DNA of 5,128 nt, from NCBI GenBank assembly GCA_030668165.1, contig DAOUUM010000251.1:1-5128 (forward strand), read 5' to 3'. Position numbers and translations under genes: made by a program. The notes beneath the pieces were generated by a model that saw only the letters and a program-made list of their open reading frames with translations, did no database searches and was not told where the DNA came from. Each line of letters starts with the position of its first letter. Position 1 is the first letter of the stretch. Shown here one piece after another: positions 1 through 4,903 of the stretch. The stretch is from Candidatus Heimdallarchaeota archaeon. GTDB lineage: Archaea; Asgardarchaeota; Heimdallarchaeia; Heimdallarchaeales; Kariarchaeaceae.

Positions 1-1
1 A

Positions 2-634
2 CACAGCAAGATACTGGTACCCTACCATTCAGAAGTTGTCTATGAGGGCAGGATAATTAACAAGAGAAGGGAGAAGGAGGGACCATTTGTGGATATTACT
101 GGATCTCTGGATATAGTGAGAGAGGAACCAGTACTGGTTATTGACAGGGTTTACTACAGGAACAATCCCTATTTCACAACAATTTTACCATCAAAAACCG
201 AGCATTTCATACTGATGGGACTTGGAAGAGAGGCAAGAATCAAAGAATTTGTGGCTAATGTCGTTCCCAAGGTTGGTGATGTCTATCTATCAACTGGTGG
301 AGGTGGATGGTTACATGCAATCATCTCGGTAGAGATACAGAATAATGGAGATGGTAAAAACGTGATTATGGCTGCATTTGGTGCACATGCATCGCTCAAA
401 TGGGTAACTGTGGTTAATACTGATATTGATGTATATGATCCAGTGATGGTTGAATGGGCAACGGTAACAAGAACTGGTGAGAATGATATTATTATCATAA
501 ACAAGGCAAGAGGATCCAGTCTCGACCCCGCAAGAAATGAGGAGGAAAAAGTATCAATCAAGGTTGGTATCGATGCCACCATGGATCTGAACAAGAATCC
601 AGATAATTATAAATTCATCAATATCCCAGAATAA
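2..634 (+). CDS. UbiD-family decarboxylase, C-terminal part (5' end outside window)
   Basis: The reading frame is open from base 2, without a stop, through the first internal ATG at 89, so the gene starts upstream of the window. About 210 residues are visible, roughly the C-terminal half of a usual 420-490 residue UbiD protein. The first visible residues contain HSEVVYEG followed shortly by EGPFVDITG, matching the acidic E-x-x-x-E-G and EGPfxdxTG region of the family. Further on come TVVNTDIDVYDP, VEWATVTR, ARGSSLDP and VGIDAT, the standard C-terminal UbiD signatures. Family members are prenylated-FMN-dependent, non-oxidative (de)carboxylases. Archaea lack ubiquinone; a known archaeal role is decarboxylation of trans-anhydromevalonate phosphate in the modified mevalonate pathway, but aromatic-acid decarboxylases share the fold. 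The family call is firm; the substrate is inferred. The protein is probably cytoplasmic, as no membrane segment is visible. Confidence 0.5.
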   Translation, partial: HSKILVPYHSEVVYEGRIINKRREKEGPFVDITGSLDIVREEPVLVIDRVYYRNNPYFTTILPSKTEHFILMGLGREARIKEFVANVVPKVGDVYLSTGGGGWLHAIISVEIQNNGDGKNVIMAAFGAHASLKWVTVVNTDIDVYDPVMVEWATVTRTGENDIIIINKARGSSLDPARNEEEKVSIKVGIDATMDLNKNPDNYKFINIPE

Positions 635-724
635 TCAAAATACAGATGGATTAATACAAATATTTATTGAATTTGATTGAAAAATATAATATTTGAGTGA
701 TTTTTGTCACGGGAAAAATAAATA

Positions 725-742
725 GATTATATAAGAATAATC
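725..742 (+). promoter_or_regulatory. TATA box with overlapping inverted repeat, promoter of first DUF433 gene
   Basis: TTATATAA at 727-734 is centred about 26 bases before the ATG at 757, so transcription should begin at or next to the start codon (a leaderless mRNA). The box lies inside a perfect inverted repeat, GATTAT-ataaga-ATAATC, extendable to 7 bp per arm at 724-743. A repeat covering the TATA box is a plausible operator for autorepression by the encoded HTH-like protein. The A+T richness weakens this argument. Confidence 0.5.
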
Positions 743-756
743 TGTAATTTGATAGG

Positions 757-1002
757 ATGGTTCAAGAAATTAGAGTAACCGTGGATCCAGAAATATGCGG
801 TGGAAAGCCCACTATAACTGGAACCAGAATTATGGTGTCAATCATACTTGAGTACATTGAGGAAGGATATCAATTCAAGGAAATCATTGAAAATTATCCA
901 AGTTTAACAAATGACGATATAAAAGCTGCAATTAGATATGCTAGAATGTTAATTGAAGGAGAAGAAAATGTATACTTTGAAGGAAATGAAATATCTGCTT
1001 GA
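757..1002 (+). CDS. DUF433 family protein, probable antitoxin (first copy)
   Basis: This 81-residue protein consists almost entirely of one DUF433 domain. Visible signatures are VDPEICGGKPTITGTRI (about residues 8-24), GYQFKEIIENYP (36-47) and LTNDDIKAAIRYA (49-61). The family is small and predicted to have a helix-turn-helix-like fold. It is commonly found as the antitoxin partner of PIN-like DUF5615 toxins. That setting is present here: a second frame opens at 986, inside the last 17 bases of this gene, and begins like such a toxin before ending early. The start at 757 is supported by a TATA box about 26 bases upstream; there is no Shine-Dalgarno site, consistent with leaderless initiation. 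It shares roughly half of its core residues with the second DUF433 protein at 1514-1744. Family membership is confident; the antitoxin role is inferred from family and context. Confidence 0.5.
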   Translation: MVQEIRVTVDPEICGGKPTITGTRIMVSIILEYIEEGYQFKEIIENYPSLTNDDIKAAIRYARMLIEGEENVYFEGNEISA

Positions 1003-1072
1003 TGAAAAATTACCCAATAATTTTTTAGTGAAAATCCGAGATGGTTCGTACACCGTAACTAAGTATGAATAA
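986..1072 (+). pseudogene. Truncated DUF5615-like (PIN-like) toxin remnant
   Basis: A 28-codon frame starts with ATG at 986, overlaps the end of the DUF433 gene by 17 bases, and stops with TAA at 1070-1072. It begins MKYLLDEKLP, which closely resembles the N-terminal motif of DUF5615 PIN-like toxins (typically MKFLLDENLP), including the Asp-Glu pair that belongs to the nuclease acidic site. Intact members have about 110-120 residues, so about three quarters is missing. The visible piece then reads as a short helix-like stretch (NNFLVKIRDGSY) and TVTKYE before the stop. I looked in the other forward frames down to about 1200 and could not recognise the rest. The short overlap with the antitoxin gene matches a translationally coupled pair. 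The most likely reading is a decayed toxin; a lucky resemblance of ten residues is the alternative. Confidence 0.5.
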
Positions 1073-1200
1073 TGGCACTATGTAACACATATACATTGAA
1101 ATTCTTGAATAACCATAGTACAGATAGATTACCATAATATTAAATTTCTAGACATAATTCAGATATAGCAAAATACCATCTAAAGGTTTGTAGATACAAT

Positions 1201-1213
1201 ATAAAGAAAAAGA
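1201..1213 (-). terminator. Oligo-T terminator after tRNA-Leu
   Basis: Directly after the discriminator base of the tRNA, the minus strand reads TCTTTTTCTTTAT. A T-rich run at this place is the usual archaeal intrinsic termination signal for tRNA genes. It also shows that the 3' CCA is not encoded and must be added after transcription. Confidence 0.5.
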
Positions 1214-1258
1214 TACGGGAGATGGGATTCGAACCCACGAACTCCTAAGAGACTGGGA

Positions 1259-1293
1259 TTTTTCACTCATAGGCTACTTGCAGCCCATAAATA
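1259..1293 (-). other. tRNA-Leu intron at canonical position 37/38 (35 nt)
   Basis: The insertion lies between G37 and U38. Inside it, TTATGGGCT pairs with AGCCTATGA around a six-base loop (9 pairs including G-U). Next to the splice sites, residues 32-35 (UUUA) can pair with UGAA near the intron 3' end, leaving a bulge AA^U at the 3' site and GG^U (or GGUA) at the 5' site. That is a bulge-helix-bulge, the substrate of the archaeal splicing endonuclease. The boundaries follow from the 7-base anticodon loop and the perfect anticodon stem. Confidence 0.5.
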
Positions 1294-1310
1294 CCTAAAC
1301 CCAGCACCGT

Positions 1311-1354
1311 AAGCCCTAAAGATGCTAAATTTTGCAATTTCAGCACAATCAGAT
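1311..1354 (-). other. Probable non-canonical tRNA-Leu intron in the D-loop (44 nt)
   Basis: The 5' part of the tRNA reads AGCCAGGTCA, the expected start of a leucine D-loop, then departs for 44 bases before ACGGTG leads into the anticodon stem. The insert contains a strong hairpin, TGCTGAAATT-GCAA-AATTTAGCA, with one bulged A and a GCAA tetraloop. AGCC (14-17) can pair with GGCU at the insert's 3' end, leaving a 3-nt bulge UAC before the D-stem, which resembles half of a relaxed bulge-helix-bulge. The 5' side is a larger asymmetric loop. An A at each junction makes 1310-1353 an equally good assignment giving the same mature RNA. Confidence 0.5.
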
Positions 1355-1513
1355 TGACCTGGCTGGGCGACTCCCGTATTGGCATACAACTCAAAAACTA
1401 ATCTGAGTAAGTACAATCTCTTCAACTCAATTCTGAATATAAGAATTTTCTATGGTTACGCAATAGAATTGTTTTATGAGGTCAAAATTATTCAATTGTT
1501 TGAAGATTAATAT

Positions 1514-1744
1514 CTAATCGAGATTCCATTCCTCATCAGAAATGCTGTGAAGTGCATAATCAAGAGCAGCTTGGATATCTTTGACTGATAATCTAGGATA
1601 TTCCTCAATGATTTCATTGAAAGCAAGACCATCCCTTACCATATGAATTAGAATATATATGGGAATACGGGTTCCCTTGATAACCGGTTTGCCTCCCATT
1701 ATCTCAGGATCAACAATTATTTTATCGAGTAGTTTAGATGCCAT
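1514..1744 (-). CDS. DUF433 family protein, orphan antitoxin-like (second copy)
   Basis: This 76-residue protein is again a single DUF433 domain: VDPEIMGGKPVIKGTRIPI (about residues 11-29), LAFNEIIEEYP and LSVKDIQAALDYAL. About 30 of 62 aligned core positions match the other copy at 757-1002, so they are paralogues or independent arrivals, not a recent duplication. The C-terminus is short and acidic (SISDEEWNLD). No toxin-like frame follows: the minus strand below 1514 runs into stop codons and then the tRNA gene about 135 bases on. With no neighbour in its own strand and its own promoter, it appears to be a solitary gene. Solitary DUF433 proteins could act as plain regulators, as antitoxins to a partner elsewhere, or be leftovers of a lost pair. 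The start at 1744 fits the TATA box about 32 bases upstream. Confidence 0.5.
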   Translation of the reverse strand: MASKLLDKIIVDPEIMGGKPVIKGTRIPIYILIHMVRDGLAFNEIIEEYPRLSVKDIQAALDYALHSISDEEWNLD

Positions 1745-1749
1745 ATTTC

Positions 1750-1780
1750 TAATTATAATTATCCCTAATAGAATATAAAA
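1750..1780 (-). promoter_or_regulatory. Promoter of second DUF433 gene
   Basis: On the minus strand TTTTATAT (1773-1780) is a TATA box centred about 32 bases before the ATG at 1744, predicting a leader of only a few bases. A 12-base perfect palindrome, TAATTATAATTA (1750-1761), sits at the expected start of transcription. It could be an operator, but in such AT-rich DNA it could be chance. Confidence 0.5.
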
Positions 1781-1802
1781 ACCATCTTCTCTCTTAACAC
1801 AA

Positions 1803-1834
1803 ATACAGTAAAAAGAGTATGAAAATAACTGTAT
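1803..1834 (-). repeat. 7-bp inverted repeat downstream of nucleoside phosphorylase gene
   Basis: ATACAGT (1803-1809) and ACTGTAT (1828-1834) are perfect reverse complements separated by 18 bases. On the minus strand the hairpin would follow the phosphorylase stop by about 45 bases, with T-rich stretches in the loop and after it. A weak terminator or processing hairpin is possible; the long loop makes it uncertain. Confidence 0.5.
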
Positions 1835-1880
1835 CAGCTTAATTAGTCTGGGTTTATTTAATTGATTATGTAATTCCCAA

Positions 1881-2621
1881 CTATGTAATCATACCTTCAA
1901 TTGCAGAGATAGTGATTTTAATCGTATTTTCAACTCCCTGTGCAAATAATCGGGTATTTTCCTCCAGATTTCCCGCATATATAGTCTCCTTATCATTAAG
2001 ATTACCATCCGAGGTCAGTATGGTTGCAGATCTCACCTCATATGCCTTGCTGGCACAGAATCGATTCATCATCGAACTCTCCATCTCCACACAGGTTGCT
2101 CCATACCTAGCCCACTGTTTAAAGTATTCTGGATCATTATGATAATAGATATCAGTGGTCCACACCAGTCCAGTATGGTAGGAAATGCCCATTGTATCTG
2201 CTGATGAGCACAGGGCCTGGTACAGTGATGGATGGGCAACCGCTGGAATCTCTTGAGGAACTATCTTTTGGGATGTACCCTCATCAGGTATTGCAGCAAA
2301 TGGAATGTGAATACTTCCAACACCCATATCATCTCTTTGAATTAATGAGCCTGTAGATCCCACCCTGAAGAAATTTCTAGCCCCTGCACTGAAGGCCTCG
2401 TTCAGAACGATACCACTGCTACCAGTACCCATACCTGTTGTCAGTATGGTAACCGGAGTGGAATTATTTGGAGTGTAGCCCTTCATGGTAATTAATCCTC
2501 GATGTCTGGCCACCTCCTCACAATCCTTGAGGTAGGAACCAATGGCAGGAACGCGGTCCGGATTTCCTGAAAGTATGCAAAAAGAGTCAACAGTCTCGAC
2601 TTTGATGTGTGGTTGTAGCAT
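1881..2621 (-). CDS. Nucleoside phosphorylase, NP-I family (PNP/uridine phosphorylase type)
   Basis: The 246-residue protein has the length and motif order of hexameric NP-I phosphorylases, which split nucleosides with phosphate into base and ribose-1-phosphate for salvage or catabolism in the cytoplasm. Visible landmarks are GNPDRV (19-24), RHRG (39-42), TTGMGTGSSG (61-70), FRVGSTGS (85-92), VEMESS (178-183) and TSD (203-205). By comparison with E. coli DeoD, R23, R41, R86 and S89 would bind phosphate, M180/E181 would hold the ribose, and D205 would be the catalytic acid. The segment TTDIYYHNDPEYFKQWARYG also resembles DeoD. The usual GDP loop reads GNP, with Asn for Asp. Base preference (purine or uridine) cannot be settled by eye. 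It is apparently monocistronic; ATG at 2621 lies about 27 bases after a TATA box, so the mRNA is probably leaderless. Confidence 0.5.
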   Translation of the reverse strand: MLQPHIKVETVDSFCILSGNPDRVPAIGSYLKDCEEVARHRGLITMKGYTPNNSTPVTILTTGMGTGSSGIVLNEAFSAGARNFFRVGSTGSLIQRDDMGVGSIHIPFAAIPDEGTSQKIVPQEIPAVAHPSLYQALCSSADTMGISYHTGLVWTTDIYYHNDPEYFKQWARYGATCVEMESSMMNRFCASKAYEVRSATILTSDGNLNDKETIYAGNLEENTRLFAQGVENTIKITISAIEGMIT

Positions 2622-2642
2622 TAGAATAAGAATTAAGTATCT

Positions 2643-2652
2643 GTTTATAATT
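2643..2652 (-). promoter_or_regulatory. TATA box of nucleoside phosphorylase gene
   Basis: The minus strand reads AATTATAAAC here, centred about 27 bases before the ATG at 2621. This places the transcription start at the start codon. No Shine-Dalgarno sequence is present between the box and the gene, which agrees with leaderless translation. Confidence 0.5.
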
Positions 2653-2726
2653 ATTTTTGGACTGCCTATCTATAATTCATTACTAGGTGTTTACAAAATG
2701 AAATCTATGATTATTACAAAGCGAAT

Positions 2727-2780
2727 GATATTTTACTAATTGTTTTTATAATCAGAAAACTAATTTGTTATTAGAATATC
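2727..2780 (+). promoter_or_regulatory. Promoter/operator region of the RelE-type toxin-antitoxin operon
   Basis: TTTTTATAATC (2743-2753) is a TATA box about 32 bases before the ATG at 2781, predicting a leader of roughly 7 bases. Around it are repeats: ACTAATTGTT (2734-2743) and ACTAATTTGTT (2759-2769) are near-identical direct repeats on either side of the box. CTAAT-ttgtt-ATTAG (2760-2774) is an inverted repeat. ATGATATT (2725-2732) and AATATCAT (2775-2782) form a perfect 8-bp outer inverted repeat. Toxin-antitoxin operons are typically autorepressed, so these are operator candidates. Confidence 0.5.
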
Positions 2781-2990
2781 ATGTCTAAATCAGAAGATAC
2801 TCCTGTTTTCCATATTACTGAGGATGTCAAAAAACAATTCAGAGAGACCAGGGATTTGCTCGATCAGATATTGGAGACATTTGATATCCTGGAAAATAAA
2901 GAATTGATGTCAAAAATTGAGGATGCGGAAAGGGAATTTGAGAGAGGTGAAACTACAACCTTAGATTCACTGAAAAAGGAGCTACAATAG
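2781..2990 (+). CDS. Antitoxin of RelE/ParE-type module (RelB/Phd-like)
   Basis: This 69-residue, acidic, largely helical protein directly precedes a RelE/ParE toxin. There are no cysteines and no visible membrane segment. The C-terminal half, ILENKELMSKIEDAEREFERGETTTLDSLKKEL, has the pattern of the toxin-wrapping tail of Phd/YefM and RelB antitoxins (a helix with ELM..I, then a GxxxsLdelkkEL segment). The N-terminal 35 residues are amphipathic and could form a dimerising or coiled helix; I see no clear DNA-binding fold, as in short archaeal RelB proteins. Its stop codon abuts the toxin's GTG, so the two are translationally coupled and the antitoxin is made first. The role is inferred mainly from position and from the tail pattern; the exact antitoxin family is uncertain. 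Confidence 0.5.
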   Translation: MSKSEDTPVFHITEDVKKQFRETRDLLDQILETFDILENKELMSKIEDAEREFERGETTTLDSLKKELQ

Positions 2991-3248
2991 GTGAAAAGAT
3001 ACTCGATTGTATTGAGTAATGCATCCAATAAATTTATTAAAAAATCTGATAGTCAATCTAGAAAGAGGTTATTGGGGATTTTAGATGATTTAAGCGAATA
3101 TCCAAAGGATGGGAAACCTTTAGTTGGTCCACTTAAGGGAAAAAGATCTTACAGAATTGGAAAATATAGGATCATCTATGAAATTATTGAGAATCGTCTT
3201 ATTGTATTCATAATAGATATAGATTTAAGAAAGAAGGTCTACGATTGA
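2991..3248 (+). CDS. RelE/ParE superfamily toxin
   Basis: The 85-residue basic protein has the complete RelE/ParE layout: an N-terminal strand (YSIVLSNASNKFIKK), two helices, then LVGPLKGKRSYRIGKYRIIYEI (44-65), a strand of hydrophobics and a terminal IDLRKKVYD. R52, R55, R60, R80 and Y84 lie where RelE enzymes carry the basic and tyrosine residues that cut mRNA in the ribosomal A site. Length matches the usual 85-95. No other methionine occurs, so the GTG at 2991 is the start; AGGAG at 2977-2981 stands nine bases before it and lies inside the antitoxin gene. There is no gap between the antitoxin stop (TAG) and this start. The toxin looks intact. RelE-type mRNA interferase is favoured over ParE gyrase poison by the C-terminal Arg/Tyr, but this is not proved. 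Confidence 0.5.
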   Translation: MKRYSIVLSNASNKFIKKSDSQSRKRLLGILDDLSEYPKDGKPLVGPLKGKRSYRIGKYRIIYEIIENRLIVFIIDIDLRKKVYD

Positions 3249-3327
3249 TTTCTCGAAAATAATATATTTTAGTTTGCGTAATAATTGTAATGAACTTTAT
3301 TAATTTGTCTAGACAGCTGTAATCAGT

Positions 3328-3726
3328 TTATGCGGGAATAAATTTGTAATATACCCTCTCATCATCCACTTTTTGTTTTTTAAGTTTCATCTTCATACCA
3401 ACTTTTGGTTTGGACATGAGACCGACTATATGTGCAAGTACACGAATTCCAGGTTCAAGTTCACCAATCACAGCCACATAGGGGGCTTTGTCAGATAAAC
3501 TATCTGGAGCAAAGTGTATCACAGTATATGCTTTCAAAGTTGCATCTGTTGATACCTCATAGGGCTCCATCTCATTATGAAAATTCTCACAAGCTTTGCG
3601 AGGTGGAAAATATTTGTTACCACAGGTCTTGCATTTATTTCCGATGAACTTTTCATTCATCAGATTGGTGGCAAATTCATCCATTACGGTGGGATAATCC
3701 TCAACTGATACTAATCCAAATTTCAT
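3328..3726 (-). CDS. DUF35 zinc-ribbon/OB-fold protein, thiolase partner
   Basis: I start this 132-residue protein at the ATG at 3726, one base after the thiolase stop, because GAGGGG (3735-3740) stands eight bases before it. An earlier in-frame ATG at 3744 would add six residues (MRGVIK) overlapping the thiolase end and has no ribosome site. The N-terminal helix is followed by a zinc ribbon, CKTCGNKYFPPRKAC, and an OB-fold (TLKAYTVIHFAP, PYVAVIGELEPGIRVLAHIVG, KVGMKMKL, YYKFIPA). DUF35 proteins bind acyl-CoA and bridge thiolase with HMG-CoA synthase in the archaeal complex that channels acetoacetyl-CoA. Oddly, the ribbon keeps C-x2-C and a third Cys (residues 32, 35 and 46 from this start), but the expected fourth Cys is absent: the sequence runs CENFHN, with a His four residues on. 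Family and partnership are confident. Confidence 0.5.
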   Translation of the reverse strand: MKFGLVSVEDYPTVMDEFATNLMNEKFIGNKCKTCGNKYFPPRKACENFHNEMEPYEVSTDATLKAYTVIHFAPDSLSDKAPYVAVIGELEPGIRVLAHIVGLMSKPKVGMKMKLKKQKVDDERVYYKFIPA

Positions 3727-3727
3727 C

Positions 3728-4894
3728 TTAATTACCCCTCTCATAAATCAATACATTGACAAACTGACCAGTCTGACCAACGTTGTGTGATAATGCAATA
3801 TTGGCACCATCTACCTGTCTTCCAGCACCTACATCGCCTAGGAGTTGTTTTCTCAGTTCATATGCCTGTGATACTCCTGTGGCTCCGAGTGGGTGTCCTT
3901 TGGATTTCAATCCTCCATCCACATTGACAGCAACTTTTCCACCGATATAGGTCTGCTGATCAACAATAGCGGGACCAGCTTGACCCTTCTCAAAGAAACC
4001 TAGATCCTCCATGGCAACAATCTCTGCAATTGTGAAACAGTCATGTACCTCAGCAACATCTACCTGATCTGCAGTGATCCCAGCCATTTTGTAAGCCTCT
4101 TTGGCAGCAGCCTGAGCACCTTTCAGTTCGGTTAGGGATTCTCTCTGGGCCATGGTCTGAACATCAGATCCCATACCAATACCCTTGATACTTATTGGGG
4201 TATCTGTGAATTTCTTGGCAATACTGTCCCTTGTCAGTAGTACTGCAGCTGCACCATCACTGATCAGTGAACAATCATATAGATTCATAGGACTTGCAAT
4301 CTGTACCGCACTCATTGCCTCCTCCAGTGTTATCTCTCTTGGAAGATGAGCTAGTGCATTCTTGGCACCATAATGATGATTCTTAACAGCCACGGAACTC
4401 AGCATCTCACGTGTGGTCCCATATTCTGCCATATGAGCAGTGGCGATCAATGCATAGTATCCGGGGAATGATACGCCAAATGGGTACTCCCATCTGATAT
4501 CGCCTGCTCGGGCCATTAGTTCGGTGGCCACGGAAGAACTGACCGAGGTCATCTTCTCTATTCCCACAACAAGAACTGAATCCCTCTGTCCAGATTTTAT
4601 CATATTCCAAGCGGCAATTATACCAGCAGTACCAGTGGCACAAGCTGATTCCACTCTTAGAGTGGGTAGTCCTGTAAGCCCAATTTCAGTGTTTATCACT
4701 GCAGATGGACTTCCCTGTCCATTGAACTCATCACCAGCAACACCGATTACCACTGCATCAATATCGCTCTTATCTAGTTTTGTATCATTAAATAGATCGC
4801 TAACTGCCTCATGGGCAAGATCTCGCAAACCAGCATCTGCCCGTTTACCAAATTTTGCATGTCCAGCACCTACGATCGAAACACCTTCGGTCAT
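3728..4894 (-). CDS. Archaeal thiolase (acetyl-CoA C-acetyltransferase / SCP2-thiolase-like)
   Basis: The 388-residue protein is a full-length archaeal-type thiolase. The nucleophile is C85 in VESACATGTAG. Other active-site motifs are EVHDCFT (H284), GGLKSKGHPLGATG (H334) and the C-terminal SHNVGQTGQFVN, which holds His-Asn where classical bacterial thiolases carry a second cysteine; this is the SCP2-thiolase-like pattern. NHHYGAKNA and the SDGAAAVLL strand are also typical. The expected reaction is condensation of two acetyl-CoA to acetoacetyl-CoA, the first step of the mevalonate pathway, coupled through the DUF35 protein encoded just downstream. Degradative beta-ketothiolase activity is an alternative. 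ATG at 4894 follows an AGGTGA ribosome site (4904-4909) and a TATA box (4931-4941), so this transcript has a leader of roughly 17 bases. HMG-CoA synthase, often next to this pair, is not in the window. Confidence 0.5.
   Translation of the reverse strand: MTEGVSIVGAGHAKFGKRADAGLRDLAHEAVSDLFNDTKLDKSDIDAVVIGVAGDEFNGQGSPSAVINTEIGLTGLPTLRVESACATGTAGIIAAWNMIKSGQRDSVLVVGIEKMTSVSSSVATELMARAGDIRWEYPFGVSFPGYYALIATAHMAEYGTTREMLSSVAVKNHHYGAKNALAHLPREITLEEAMSAVQIASPMNLYDCSLISDGAAAVLLTRDSIAKKFTDTPISIKGIGMGSDVQTMAQRESLTELKGAQAAAKEAYKMAGITADQVDVAEVHDCFTIAEIVAMEDLGFFEKGQAGPAIVDQQTYIGGKVAVNVDGGLKSKGHPLGATGVSQAYELRKQLLGDVGAGRQVDGANIALSHNVGQTGQFVNVLIYERGN
3735..3740 (-). promoter_or_regulatory. Ribosome binding site deciding the DUF35 start
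   Basis: GAGGGG on the minus strand lies inside the last codons of the thiolase gene, eight bases before the ATG at 3726. It supports that start over the upstream ATG at 3744 and implies coupled translation of thiolase and DUF35 protein. Confidence 0.5.
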
Positions 4895-4903
4895 TTGTAT
4901 TTT

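Larger units (their letters stand above)
1214..1377 (-). tRNA. trnL: tRNA-Leu (anticodon UAG), with two introns
   Basis: The acceptor stem ACGGGAG (1371-1377) pairs with CTCCCGT (1215-1221) over 7 bp, and A73 at 1214 is the Leu-type discriminator. The T-arm is GTGGG-TTCGAAT-CCCAT. The anticodon stem CTGGG (1300-1304) pairs perfectly with CCCAG (1253-1257). The anticodon loop starts TTTAGG, giving UAG at 1295-1297 followed by G37. The long variable arm TCTCTTAGGAGTTC has a CTC/GAG stem and ends in C48, which can pair with G15, as expected for class II leucine tRNA. Two insertions interrupt it: 35 bases after G37 and 44 bases in the D-loop. Removing both leaves 85 nt, a normal tRNA-Leu length, with D-loop AGCCAGGTCAA. 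The D-stem is weak (G10-U25, two C-G pairs, a C-C mismatch at 13-22). I see no convincing TATA box close upstream; TTATAT near 1435-1441 is about 60 bases away. Confidence 0.5.

Noticed and set aside
283..594. 103-codon minus-strand open frame
   Set aside because: It lies wholly inside the UbiD-family gene, whose protein matches family motifs throughout; the reverse frame has no recognisable features.
1071..1143. Short forward frame (MALCNTYTLKF...) as a continuation of the broken toxin
   Set aside because: I tried to join it to the 986 frame by a frameshift, but the residues do not resemble the middle of a PIN-like toxin and the frame ends after about 21 codons.
1297..1317. Reading GGGC near 1312-1315 as the 3' strand of the D-stem (perfect match to GCCC)
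   Set aside because: It would leave eight unexplained bases before the anticodon stem and require a further intron. A single 44-nt intron gives the exact length of a leucine tRNA.
1912..2142. 76-codon forward frame
   Set aside because: It is antisense to the C-terminal part of the nucleoside phosphorylase, which is clearly the real gene here.
2542..2739. 65-codon forward frame running from the phosphorylase start into the intergenic space
   Set aside because: Its first part is antisense to the phosphorylase and the rest covers that gene's TATA box; there is no ribosome site and no family likeness.
3313..3320. ACAGCTGT palindrome between the RelE toxin and the DUF35 gene end
   Set aside because: Eight bases only, with no flanking T-run or repeat partner; likely chance.
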